From positions 1 to 12,977 of the forward strand of contig PKCT01000258.1 in the NCBI GenBank assembly GCA_002862325.1: a DNA stretch of 12,977 nt. Reading direction: 5' to 3'. The stretch comes from Phycisphaerae bacterium. Lineage in GTDB: Bacteria; Planctomycetota; Phycisphaerae; Phycisphaerales; SM1A02. Under the pieces are notes generated by a model. The model saw only the letters and a program-made list of their open reading frames with translations, searched no databases and had not been told where the DNA came from. Shown here piece by piece: positions 1-6,772 of the stretch; positions within the stretch are counted from its first letter, which is position 1, and every line of letters starts with the position of its first letter. The position numbers and the translations under genes are program-made.

Positions 1-46
1 CGCCGGTTTAGCAAACCGGTGCCTTCAGCCGCTCGGCCACCTGTCC
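1..46 (-). tRNA. tRNA-Ser (anticodon GCU), 5' part only
   Basis: Read on the minus strand from 46, this is the first two-thirds of a serine tRNA. The acceptor strand GGACAGG lies at 46-40, followed by T8 and G9. The D arm has stem GCC/GGC and loop GAGCGGCTGAA. A perfect 5-bp anticodon stem CCGGT/ACCGG (19-15 with 7-3) closes the loop TTGCTAA. The anticodon GCT at 12-10 reads AGC/AGU serine codons. The variable arm, T arm and 3' acceptor strand lie beyond the window edge, so the long class II variable arm cannot be checked. The D-arm sequence and GCT anticodon are nevertheless characteristic of tRNA-Ser. Confidence 0.93.
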
Positions 47-57
47 AGGGGACGCGG

Positions 58-66
58 ATTGTATCA
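58..66 (-). promoter_or_regulatory. Extended -10 promoter element for the tRNA-Ser
   Basis: The minus strand reads TGATACAAT at 66-58: an extended -10 TG followed, one base on, by TACAAT, which matches the consensus TATAAT at five of six positions. Transcription would start around 51-52, about five bases before the mature tRNA end at 46. No good -35 is visible at the expected spacing, which is compatible with an extended -10 promoter. The TGA at 66-64 is also the stop codon of the upstream 160-residue ORF. Confidence 0.5.
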
Positions 67-546
67 AGTTCGCAGGGCCGCTCCGCGGTCCAGAGGAAGC
101 TCGCGAACCGCTTCCAGTCGGTAGGTTCCACCCATCATTCCAAGCTTCCGAGGGATATCCGTCCGGACGACCCAGTCGAGCGGGGAGGTTCGGTGGAGTC
201 TCGCCAGCGGTGTGGCCTGGTCTTCCTCGCCCACATTCCAGATGTCGATGATCAGAGGGCTACCCCCTCCCAATTCGGCCACGGCGGAGGTGGGCCAAAT
301 GCGGAGGCTGATTGGAATGGCTTCGTGGGTGCTTTCGCCTTCGTGATCGTGATCGGTCCGGGTGAGCACCAATCGGTCCGGATGGATGTCCGCCGTGACG
401 GTTTCGATGCGGATGTCGTCGCATCCGACGTGCCGTCGGCGAACCGTCCAGGCCACCTGGAGTCGCAGCTCGGGTGACTGGCTTCTCGGGGGCGGAGAGG
501 TGTCCGGGTGGGATGTGGTGTGGGGGAGAATAGACATCGGTATCAC
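64..546 (-). CDS. Hypothetical protein, overlapped with the GbsR-like regulator
   Basis: I do not recognise this protein. It would be 160 residues if started at the GTG at 546, whose first bases overlap the regulator's TGA stop (GTGA), or 157 residues from the ATG at 537. There is no signal peptide and no membrane segment. The N-terminal 25 residues are Pro/Ser-rich and look disordered. Residues 45-130 alternate like beta strands (for example DIRIETVTADI and SPLIIDIWNVG) around an acidic, His-rich patch DHDHEGESTH at 65-74. That patch could bind metal, but this is only suggestive. The overlap implies translational coupling and a shared transcript with the regulator. No Shine-Dalgarno sequence decides between the two starts. 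An opposing frame is also open here, but the start-stop overlap favours this strand. Confidence 0.55.
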   Translation of the reverse strand: MIPMSILPHTTSHPDTSPPPRSQSPELRLQVAWTVRRRHVGCDDIRIETVTADIHPDRLVLTRTDHDHEGESTHEAIPISLRIWPTSAVAELGGGSPLIIDIWNVGEEDQATPLARLHRTSPLDWVVRTDIPRKLGMMGGTYRLEAVRELPLDRGAALRT

Positions 547-1106
547 AACAGCGAGGCGAGAAGGCGAACCGCGACGTCGAGGCCCTTGCCTCCGCGACCG
601 ATGAAACGATCACTCAGGCGGTCGAGCCTCTTCAGGGCGTCGTCCATGGAGTCGAGACGTTTGAGGTGGTCCTTTTGTGCCTGCTTCTCGGCCTTCGAAT
701 CGTCACGCGACGGTATGGGGGCGAGATGTTTCGCCTCCGCAAGGGCGGCGAGGAGAGGTTCCAACTCGCGGCGTTTTCGAGCGCGGACGATGAGACTGAG
801 AAGCGTCCAGACATCCTGTTCGGCTTCGTAGTAGTCCTTCCGATCGCCCCGTTGCCGGGCACGGGTGACGATGCCCCACTCGGCGAGTTGACGAAGCGTG
901 GTCGAGACGTTGCCCCGACTGATCTGCAGGCGATCCATGATCTCGTCGGTACACATCCCCCTTCCCTCGATGAAGAGGAGGGCATGGATCTCCGCCATCG
1001 ATCTCGGGACGCCCCAGGACGTGCCCATCTCTCCCCAGTGGTTGATGAACGCATCCTTCGAAGCGGTCAGACCTTGCTGGTGCAGTGCGGTATCCGAGAT
1101 TCCCAT
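543..1106 (-). CDS. GbsR/MarR-type winged-helix transcriptional regulator
   Basis: This 187-residue cytoplasmic DNA-binding protein matches the GbsR branch of the MarR superfamily. Residues 21-50 (W-G-x-x-x-x-W-G-x-P-R-S-x-A-x-I-H-A-L-L) form the characteristic N-terminal helix. Residues 51-80 form the helix-turn-helix, with recognition helix SRGNVSTTLRQLAEWGIV. The wing RARQRGDRKDYYEA (about 82-95) is a GbsR hallmark. Charged helices at 105-165 with heptad-like Leu spacing probably dimerise. GbsR itself represses glycine-betaine synthesis genes in Bacillus, but relatives in other phyla control unrelated genes, so the ligand here is unknown. The start ATG at 1106 follows a weak GTGAG. The promoter carries inverted repeats suggesting autoregulation. 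The adjacent unknown gene overlaps its stop codon and is a likely co-regulated partner. Confidence 0.88.
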   Translation of the reverse strand: MGISDTALHQQGLTASKDAFINHWGEMGTSWGVPRSMAEIHALLFIEGRGMCTDEIMDRLQISRGNVSTTLRQLAEWGIVTRARQRGDRKDYYEAEQDVWTLLSLIVRARKRRELEPLLAALAEAKHLAPIPSRDDSKAEKQAQKDHLKRLDSMDDALKRLDRLSDRFIGRGGKGLDVAVRLLASLL

Positions 1107-1111
1107 GAACT

Positions 1112-1163
1112 CACTATACGATCGGTCTATAACGACCGCTTGAAATTTCAGAATAAATTGAAA
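1112..1163 (-). promoter_or_regulatory. Promoter and candidate operator of the GbsR-like gene
   Basis: An AT-rich island lies just upstream of the regulator. It contains an inverted repeat CGGTC-N6-GACCG at 1123-1138 (the same on both strands). On the minus strand the spacer carries a -10-like TATAGA (1131-1126), so a bound dimer would cover the -10. A perfect 10-bp palindrome TGAAATTTCA lies at 1141-1150, and a related ATTGAAAT half at 1156-1163. A second -10-like TATAGT (1118-1113) would give an almost leaderless transcript. No clear -35 is present. Assignment as an autoregulatory operator is inference from position and symmetry. Confidence 0.45.
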
Positions 1164-1168
1164 TCAAA

Positions 1169-1190
1169 GGGGGGGGATGGGGGGCCCGGG
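1169..1190. other. G-tract cluster (G8, G6, G3)
   Basis: The plus strand has eight G, then AT, then six G, then CCC and GGG. These are four or more runs of at least three G within 22 bases, which satisfies the usual G-quadruplex spacing rule. The cluster sits between the terminator of the protease gene and the promoter of the GbsR-like gene. It could be a structural element, a slippage-prone tract, or simply a base-composition accident. Confidence 0.3.
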
Positions 1191-1201
1191 AATGAATGAA
1201 A

Positions 1202-1229
1202 GCACCCCGGCAGAGGACTGCCGGGGTGC
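1202..1229 (-). terminator. Rho-independent terminator of the protease gene
   Basis: A perfect 12-bp GC-rich stem (GCACCCCGGCAG paired with CTGCCGGGGTGC) closes a 4-base loop. On the minus strand it is followed by TTTCATTCATT, an imperfect T tract. It lies 41 bases past the protease stop codon and is oriented to end that transcript. It also insulates the GbsR-like gene downstream. Confidence 0.8.
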
Positions 1230-1270
1230 GGTTTGATGGCTCGTGCGTTGGGGTGTTCGACCGGGCCCGG

Positions 1271-4200
1271 TCAAATCGGCTGAATCGGACCCGACTGATC
1301 GACGGTGATGAAGTCCCAGGACCCACTGAATCCACCGCCGGTCGAGAATCCCAGACCAATCGTATACATCCGAAGATCCACTCTGTAGTCGGGGCTGAAA
1401 TACGCTCCCGCGCTTCCGAAGATGTTGAGGGGGTAGATGTTCGGCGCCGTGACCGGTGTCAGAATATTCGACCCCACATAGTCCCAACGCCCTGTGATTC
1501 GGTTTCGGAGGAAGGGGACTTCGATATTGAGCGAACCATTGGCTCGACCGACTGACCGGAGCTGGGCCTCCTGAACGGTTGCTTCGGAGATGGTGGTTCG
1601 GAGCGTGACGCCGAAGTCGATCGTCTGACCGGTGCCGAAGTAGGGCACCCCGCCGGGGCCGGGCCCCGCCGAGGCGAACTCGGACACGATCGTGGCGACC
1701 GCGCCGTCCTGGGACGTGATCGAGATCACGCCGCCCGCGACCGCAGTACCGGTGTACACCTCGAGCGAATCGCCCGGGGTGACGATTGGCGTCGTCACGA
1801 TCGCGATCATTTGAGTTTGGAACCGAACCGGCTTGCCGATGCCCGTGAGGATCCCGGCACAGTCCTCACAGTCCTCGGTCTTCCGGTCGAGAATGCCGGA
1901 ATTCTGGGGGCAGACGTCGACGCAATCGGGATAGCCTCGGGTCGTGCAGTTCTGTCGGTCCTCGAAGTAGGCAGCGGCGTTGCTGTTGGCCGGGATCGAG
2001 TATGCAGCCTTCAGAAGGTCACCGTTGAAGGGCTGCCCCCAGAACATCTGGGCGGCACCTTGGATGAGGGCAAACGAGCCGGCGACCTGAGGACAGGCGA
2101 AACTCGTACCGTTGAAGCCTCCTGCTCCACTCGGTGAGGGACCCTGATAGGACCGGGTGTACGGGCGTTCCTCTGGGTTGATGCCGGGGCGGGTATCCTC
2201 ACCTCTGAAGAGGCCTCCGGAACCGGTGGTGAGCCCATATTCGCCCCAGGCGAACATATCGACTGTACCTTCGCTGTCCGCAGTGAAGTAGTTGCTGAAT
2301 GAGATCCGCTGGGGGGTGCCGAAGCATTGAGACGGTTCGCAACCGCCCACTTGGTTGCTCAGGAAGAGAGGGGCACCGGCATACGCGGCTCCGACCTTGA
2401 TGAGACCGGAATCCACGGTCGGGTTCGCTTCGGCACCCATGGCCGAACTGTCGTTGCCGGCAGACTGCAGTACGACCAGGCCCGCATCGGACATGGCGCG
2501 GATCAGCGGGTAGTAGACCGCGGCGAGCGTGAATCGCTCGCCACCGCAACCGCCCGCAAATCCCCAGGAGTTCGAGACGATCGCTCCCTCGGGGAGAAGG
2601 TTGATCATCGAGGCGAAGCACGTTTCGATGCGCGAGCCTTCGTTGACGGATTCGATCGGGAAGAACCATCCCTGAGCGTACGGCGCGATGCCAGTCACGC
2701 CGAATCCGTTGTTCGGCGCGACGGTCACACCGAGGCATGCCAAGCCATGGTTCGCGTTCTCTTCGTTCGTCAGCTCCTGCTCGACACCCGGCTCCACGAT
2801 GATCTTGTTTGTCGTCGACGGGACACGCGCTGACAGGTAGTTAGACGGATCCACGAGTGCCTCGGTCCACTCTTCGTGCTTGTCGAATGCCGAGAATTCA
2901 CAGATCGCCACGTCCTGACGCCGGCCCGTGGGCTGGAGTCGGACCGCGGTGTAGTTGAATCCCAGATCCACGCAGAACGACGTGAAGGGGTACTTCAGTT
3001 GGTTTTCGGGCTCCATCGGCGTTGGAAGTTTGGGTGGGGTGTATCGGCTTGTCGCCTCATCCCAACTGCCGCCGAAGTCGTAACAGTCGTCGGTCGTGCA
3101 TTCGCTCGCCGGCACCAACTCCCACTCGGCACCGCCGAGCCAGACGATGTTTGGGTTTGCGATGACGGGACTCGTGGCGCCGCCGCCATAGATGCGCCAA
3201 ATCACGCCGACGGTCTGGGCTGCCAGATCGACGTCGAGACCGAGACCGGTCCAGCCCTGGTACGGGGTTCGGGGCCTCTGAGTCTGTGGATCGAAGTCGA
3301 AGAAGGCGTCGTAGGCGTCCTTCTCGGCCTGCGTCGGGTTCTCGGGCAGGAAGACTGCGGGGCCGGAGTAGGTCGTCCCGGTGAAGTACGTGTTCCAGTT
3401 GTTGACGTCAGGAGGCCACGCACCATCTATGTCTCCCCAGTTTCCGACGGGGTAGATCGCCGTATTGCCAGACCCTGCCTGGGGCATGAAAAGCCACGGT
3501 GCGCCCATGCCCATCACGGGCGTGGCTTCGTTGGCTTCATCGCCCGTGCAAGCGGGAAAATCTCCGCTGTTCGCGTAGCCGGCACAGGTTTGATCCCAGG
3601 CGAGTCCACAGCAGGACGGGTGGAGGACGCAGATCGTCGCGCAGCATGCGGGGGATTGGCATCCCCGGCCACTCGGATTCGCTTCGAAGCAGCTTCCGAG
3701 AAGGCTTGCCGCGGCCTGGCTGAAGACACCCAAGCGTTGCGCCTTCAGGGGGTCGTTGGTGTAAGTCTCGTCATCGTCTGCAGCGCCGGGCTGGTAGTTC
3801 GACAGGCAGGGGTCGTACCGAGACGGGTAACCGATGTCAGGTCGGTCGGTTGGGAGGTAGACCGATCCGCTGCAAATCTGGTTCGCGTATGCCGCACACG
3901 CCACGTCCCAGCCCTTGGGGTCGTCTACGTCGTTGCAGTATGCATAGAGCTCGTTGCTCGAAACGAAATTACAGCAGGTCCCGTCTTCGCACCCCACGAC
4001 GCAGGTCTCGTTGGTCGAACAATCTTGCTCACCGTTGCACTCCGCATCAAGGGGGGCTGGGATATTGACGTTGTTGTCCCAGCATCGCGCCGGGTCTGGC
4101 TTGCCGTCCGGGTTGGGAAGGTTGCACGGGTAGGTGGGCGGATCGTCGCAGTCCTTCGACGACTGGTCGAGTTGCGGCACTGGTTCGAAGAGAACGTATT

Positions 4201-4933
4201 CGATCTCCGCCAGCGCATTGATCTCCTTGGCGGCCTGGAGAAGAACCGGCCAGTTCGGCTTCTTCTGATCGGGGAACTCCACCTTCATCATCGAGGCCAG
4301 GTCAGGTTGGATTCGATTGCTTCGATCGAAGGCGATCTGTCGGACCTTCTCGATTTCCGCTTCAGTCATGTTGATCGCTTGCCGCACGGTGGCGTTCTGC
4401 TTCATCATGATCTCGTTGAGCGGGTTCGTGTTCCGGCCGGTCAGGCTCACCACGGGCATTCCCGGGAAGATCGAGGCGCGGGCCTTGACGTCGTCCTTGA
4501 ACTTGATGAGGAGCCTTCCGGTGCCGAGGTACTCGCCGTTCTGGTCGAGGCCGAGATCGGCCAGTCGAACCGGCTTCTTCGTCACCTGGACCGCGGGACG
4601 AACCTCAAGGGACTTCTGCATCGAACCGGCTCGCCGTCGCTGCCCGATCTTCTGTGCGATCTCCGGCGACATCAGCGTCTCGGCCGCGGAGGCGGCGCCT
4701 TCAGAGATCCAGACCGGCTCACCCTTGGTGTGCATCTCGATCTCACCGACCGGACCGGACATGCCGCTCAGGTCGTCGTCGGGCGTTGAGGTGGAGGCCT
4801 TCGTCGAACTCTTCGTGGTTGTGATCGAGGTCGCAACCTTCGTCTCTGAACGGCCGAGTTCGGGGAGCGACCCGATGGCCACCGAGGCGGTGAGAGTCGC
4901 CAGGCTCGTTGCGGCAATGATTCTGAGCATCAT
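1271..4933 (-). CDS. Large secreted subtilisin-like serine protease (S8) with cysteine-rich insert
   Basis: This is an exported subtilase. The frame is open from an ATG at 5065 (1,264 residues; numbering below uses that frame), but its first 36 codons lack a ribosome site and a signal. A typical signal peptide starts at Met45/46 (MMLRIIAATSLATLTAS), and GGAAG precedes Met46, so I place the start at 4933. ATG 4957 is the alternative. A propeptide-like domain spans about 182-297. A Cys-rich stretch at 306-506 holds two copies of a CC...WD..C motif. A domain of unknown fold follows at 515-700. The S8 core runs about 715-1025, with His773 in NHGLACLGV, oxyanion Asn871 in SAGND and Ser988 in NGTSFACPQVAG. 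At the usual catalytic Asp position the sequence reads VAICEF, giving Glu723 seven residues before His730. A beta-rich domain ends the protein (1078-1264), with no recognised sorting tag. It probably degrades extracellular or periplasmic protein; the substrate is unknown. Confidence 0.9.
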   Translation of the reverse strand: MMLRIIAATSLATLTASVAIGSLPELGRSETKVATSITTTKSSTKASTSTPDDDLSGMSGPVGEIEMHTKGEPVWISEGAASAAETLMSPEIAQKIGQRRRAGSMQKSLEVRPAVQVTKKPVRLADLGLDQNGEYLGTGRLLIKFKDDVKARASIFPGMPVVSLTGRNTNPLNEIMMKQNATVRQAINMTEAEIEKVRQIAFDRSNRIQPDLASMMKVEFPDQKKPNWPVLLQAAKEINALAEIEYVLFEPVPQLDQSSKDCDDPPTYPCNLPNPDGKPDPARCWDNNVNIPAPLDAECNGEQDCSTNETCVVGCEDGTCCNFVSSNELYAYCNDVDDPKGWDVACAAYANQICSGSVYLPTDRPDIGYPSRYDPCLSNYQPGAADDDETYTNDPLKAQRLGVFSQAAASLLGSCFEANPSGRGCQSPACCATICVLHPSCCGLAWDQTCAGYANSGDFPACTGDEANEATPVMGMGAPWLFMPQAGSGNTAIYPVGNWGDIDGAWPPDVNNWNTYFTGTTYSGPAVFLPENPTQAEKDAYDAFFDFDPQTQRPRTPYQGWTGLGLDVDLAAQTVGVIWRIYGGGATSPVIANPNIVWLGGAEWELVPASECTTDDCYDFGGSWDEATSRYTPPKLPTPMEPENQLKYPFTSFCVDLGFNYTAVRLQPTGRRQDVAICEFSAFDKHEEWTEALVDPSNYLSARVPSTTNKIIVEPGVEQELTNEENANHGLACLGVTVAPNNGFGVTGIAPYAQGWFFPIESVNEGSRIETCFASMINLLPEGAIVSNSWGFAGGCGGERFTLAAVYYPLIRAMSDAGLVVLQSAGNDSSAMGAEANPTVDSGLIKVGAAYAGAPLFLSNQVGGCEPSQCFGTPQRISFSNYFTADSEGTVDMFAWGEYGLTTGSGGLFRGEDTRPGINPEERPYTRSYQGPSPSGAGGFNGTSFACPQVAGSFALIQGAAQMFWGQPFNGDLLKAAYSIPANSNAAAYFEDRQNCTTRGYPDCVDVCPQNSGILDRKTEDCEDCAGILTGIGKPVRFQTQMIAIVTTPIVTPGDSLEVYTGTAVAGGVISITSQDGAVATIVSEFASAGPGPGGVPYFGTGQTIDFGVTLRTTISEATVQEAQLRSVGRANGSLNIEVPFLRNRITGRWDYVGSNILTPVTAPNIYPLNIFGSAGAYFSPDYRVDLRMYTIGLGFSTGGGFSGSWDFITVDQSGPIQPI

Positions 4934-5096
4934 GCTTCCGAAATCTCCAAAGTCCATCTCTTGAACGATGCGACTCGATCCAACACGTGTTCGAGCACAC
5001 ACTGAAAGGACGTGAACGATCAATAAGACGATGTCTCTTCTCGCACCTTGCGAGAGCGCGGACATCTGAAGGCACTTGGCCGATAAAGCAGGACGA

Positions 5097-5109
5097 CCCC
5101 CCGGGGGGG
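5097..5109. other. C6G7 palindromic tract in the protease leader
   Basis: Six C followed by seven G form a self-complementary block. If the -10 at 5133-5128 is used, this block lies about 12-25 bases into the protease transcript and 160 bases before the likely start codon. It could fold into a local GC stem or be a slippage hot spot. No T tract follows on the minus strand, so it is not a standard terminator. Confidence 0.3.
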
Positions 5110-5127
5110 AAACGCATCCATTGGTTC

Positions 5128-5133
5128 AGTATA
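5128..5133 (-). promoter_or_regulatory. -10 box of the protease gene
   Basis: The minus strand reads TATACT, five of six matches to TATAAT, in the 168-bp gap between purD and the protease. No convincing -35 is visible 16-18 bases upstream. Transcription from here would give a 5' leader of roughly 165-190 bases to the likely start codon at 4957 or 4933. Confidence 0.4.
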
Positions 5134-5233
5134 GCCGATACCTGCTTCGTAGGGCTTCTAAGTGAGGTTCCAGGTGAATGTTCTGGATTACCGAATCGGC
5201 GGCGACCGGTGATGGGGCGTCCACGCTCCGGCC

Positions 5234-6616
5234 TCATCCGAGATCGGTGGCAACCTCGGTTTCCGGCAATTCGCCGAGGACCCGGTTGCCGATGTCTCGT
5301 CGATGGAACCCCCCGGTGAATCGGACGGTGTCCGCCGCGGCGTTGGCGAGGGTCTGGGCTCGTCGCAGGTCCGCGGCCAGGGCGGTCACCCCGACGACGC
5401 GGCCACCTGCGGTGACGGGGATACCGTCCTCGCTGGCCTTGGTCCCGGCGTGGAACACCATGACGTCCTCGCCGTCTCCTGCGAGCGTCGCCGCCTCTTC
5501 CAGGCCCTCGATTTCATGCCCCGTGGTGATGTTGCCGGGGTAGCCCTCGGAGCAGCGGACGACGCAACAGGCGGTCCGTGGATCGGTCCGTAGCCCTTCC
5601 TCGAGGTCATCCAGGCAGCCAGCCGCCGCCGCCCAGAGAACCTTCAGGAGGTCGCCCTGCAGCCGCATCATCAGCGGCTGGCATTCCGGATCGCCGAACC
5701 GGCAGTTGAACTCGAGCACCTTGGGGCCCCCCGCGGTGAGCATCAGTCCCGCATAGAGGACGCCTCGGTAGGTGATGCCCTCCCGGCGAAGGGCGTCGAC
5801 GGTGGGGACGAGGACTTCTCGTTCCACCAGTCGCATGACCTCCTCGGTCGCGAGTGGGGTCGGGCTGTAGGCACCCATGCCCCCGGTGTTCGGCCCGACA
5901 TCCCCCTCCCCGACCTGCTTGTGGTCCTGGCAAGGGTCAAGAACCCAGATCGATCGTCCATCGACGATCGCGAGGACGCTCAGCTCCTGACCGAGCAGTT
6001 TCTCTTCGATGACGACGGTGTCGCCCGCGTCGCCGAAGGCGCCCCGGCCGGGACGTTCAGGGTCGCCCATCATCGACGTCACGGCGTCGACGGCCTCTTC
6101 GGGGGTATCGCACACGACCACACCCTTGCCCGCCGCAAGTCCACTCGCCTTGACGACACAGCCTTCCTCGCGGGTCTCGGCGTAGGCGATCGCCTGCTCG
6201 AGCCGGCTGAAGGATCGACCGTCGGCGGTGGGTATCGACGCGGCTCGCATGATGTCCTTCGCCCAGCTCTTGTCCGCTTCGAGCCTGGCGGCGTCCTTCG
6301 ATGGCCCGAAGACCAGGCGGTTCTCGCCAGCCAGCTCGTCCGCCCATCCCTCGGCCAGGGGCGCCTCCGGCCCGATGACCACCAGATGGATGTCCTCCCG
6401 ATCGCACCATCGGGCGAGTCGGAAGAGCTCCCGGCCCGAGATCGGCTCCGGACATGGACGTCCCAGGGCGGTGATGCCGGCGTTGGCCGAGGCATCGACC
6501 CAGAGGGTTCCGAGGCGCGGAGACTGGCCGAGCTTCCATGCGAGGGCGTGTTCGCGACCGCCGCCACCGATGAGAAGAACGTTGATCGTGTCGGGGATGA
6601 GGGGTGTCGTGGGCAC
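5234..6616 (-). CDS. purD: Phosphoribosylamine--glycine ligase (GAR synthetase)
   Basis: This is the second enzyme of de novo purine synthesis; it joins glycine to 5-phosphoribosylamine using ATP in the cytoplasm. The frame opens further upstream at 6670, but I chose the GTG at 6616 because GGAG lies seven bases before it and the family begins with the P-loop-like strand. The product is 460 residues, slightly longer than the usual 420-430. Hallmarks are GGGGREHALAWKL (17-29), the ATP-grasp lysine segment KASGLAAGKGV (156-166), QDHKQVGEGDVGPNTGGMGA (230-249), the metal-binding EFNCRFGDPE (302-311) and C-terminal FHRRDIGNR (437-445). It stands alone rather than in a purine operon. The protease gene follows on the same strand after 168 bp, and an unrelated group diverges upstream. 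Confidence 0.97.
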   Translation of the reverse strand: MPTTPLIPDTINVLLIGGGGREHALAWKLGQSPRLGTLWVDASANAGITALGRPCPEPISGRELFRLARWCDREDIHLVVIGPEAPLAEGWADELAGENRLVFGPSKDAARLEADKSWAKDIMRAASIPTADGRSFSRLEQAIAYAETREEGCVVKASGLAAGKGVVVCDTPEEAVDAVTSMMGDPERPGRGAFGDAGDTVVIEEKLLGQELSVLAIVDGRSIWVLDPCQDHKQVGEGDVGPNTGGMGAYSPTPLATEEVMRLVEREVLVPTVDALRREGITYRGVLYAGLMLTAGGPKVLEFNCRFGDPECQPLMMRLQGDLLKVLWAAAAGCLDDLEEGLRTDPRTACCVVRCSEGYPGNITTGHEIEGLEEAATLAGDGEDVMVFHAGTKASEDGIPVTAGGRVVGVTALAADLRRAQTLANAAADTVRFTGGFHRRDIGNRVLGELPETEVATDLG

Positions 6617-6636
6617 CGGGGGTCTCCAGACCGCGG

Positions 6637-6642
6637 AGTGTA
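6637..6642 (-). promoter_or_regulatory. Candidate -10 box of purD
   Basis: The minus strand reads TACACT (four of six consensus matches), placing a start site near 6630, about 14 bases before the GTG and just upstream of the GGAG. A run of seven C (minus strand, 6658-6652) lies between this box and where a -35 would be. No good -35 is seen. Confidence 0.3.
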
Positions 6643-6660
6643 GCGGACCTCGGGGGGGTG

Positions 6661-6675
6661 TCCCCGTCACGGGGA
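6661..6675. promoter_or_regulatory. 15-base palindrome between divergent promoters
   Basis: TCCCCGTCACGGGGA has perfect 7-base arms around one central C. It lies between the candidate -10 of purD and the candidate -10 of the plus-strand group, a usual place for an operator shared by divergent genes. No regulator can be named, and it may equally be a chance GC-rich palindrome. Confidence 0.3.
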
Positions 6676-6691
6676 AACGTGTCGCTTCTGC

Positions 6692-6697
6692 TACATT
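6692..6697 (+). promoter_or_regulatory. Candidate -10 box of the plus-strand operon
   Basis: TACATT matches TATAAT at four of six positions and would start transcription near 6704, giving a leader of about 70 bases to the ATG at 6773. No recognisable -35 is present. Confidence 0.3.
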
Positions 6698-6772
6698 GTC
6701 GCTCTACGACGCGACCCGCCTGGGGCACCGGTGATGGTGCTCCTCCCGATGTCCACTCCGGAGTTCTGATCC

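Noticed and set aside
19..477. A 152-codon plus-strand frame opposite the small unknown gene
   Set aside because: It runs over the tRNA-Ser body and lacks a start signal. The minus-strand frame overlaps the regulator stop in a typical operon manner. Neither has a recognised domain, so this rejection is only moderately firm.
1259..1272. Perfect 14-bp palindrome GACCGGGCCCGGTC overlapping the protease stop codon
   Set aside because: It is GC-only except for the ends and has no T tract. A proper terminator lies 30 bp further on, so it is probably chance, although it could stabilise the mRNA 3' end.
2876..4789. A 637-codon open frame on the plus strand, antisense to the protease gene
   Set aside because: The minus-strand frame has clear domains, catalytic motifs and a signal peptide; this frame has low-complexity Arg/Val-rich content and no recognisable domain. 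Long antisense frames are expected in GC-rich DNA with biased third positions.
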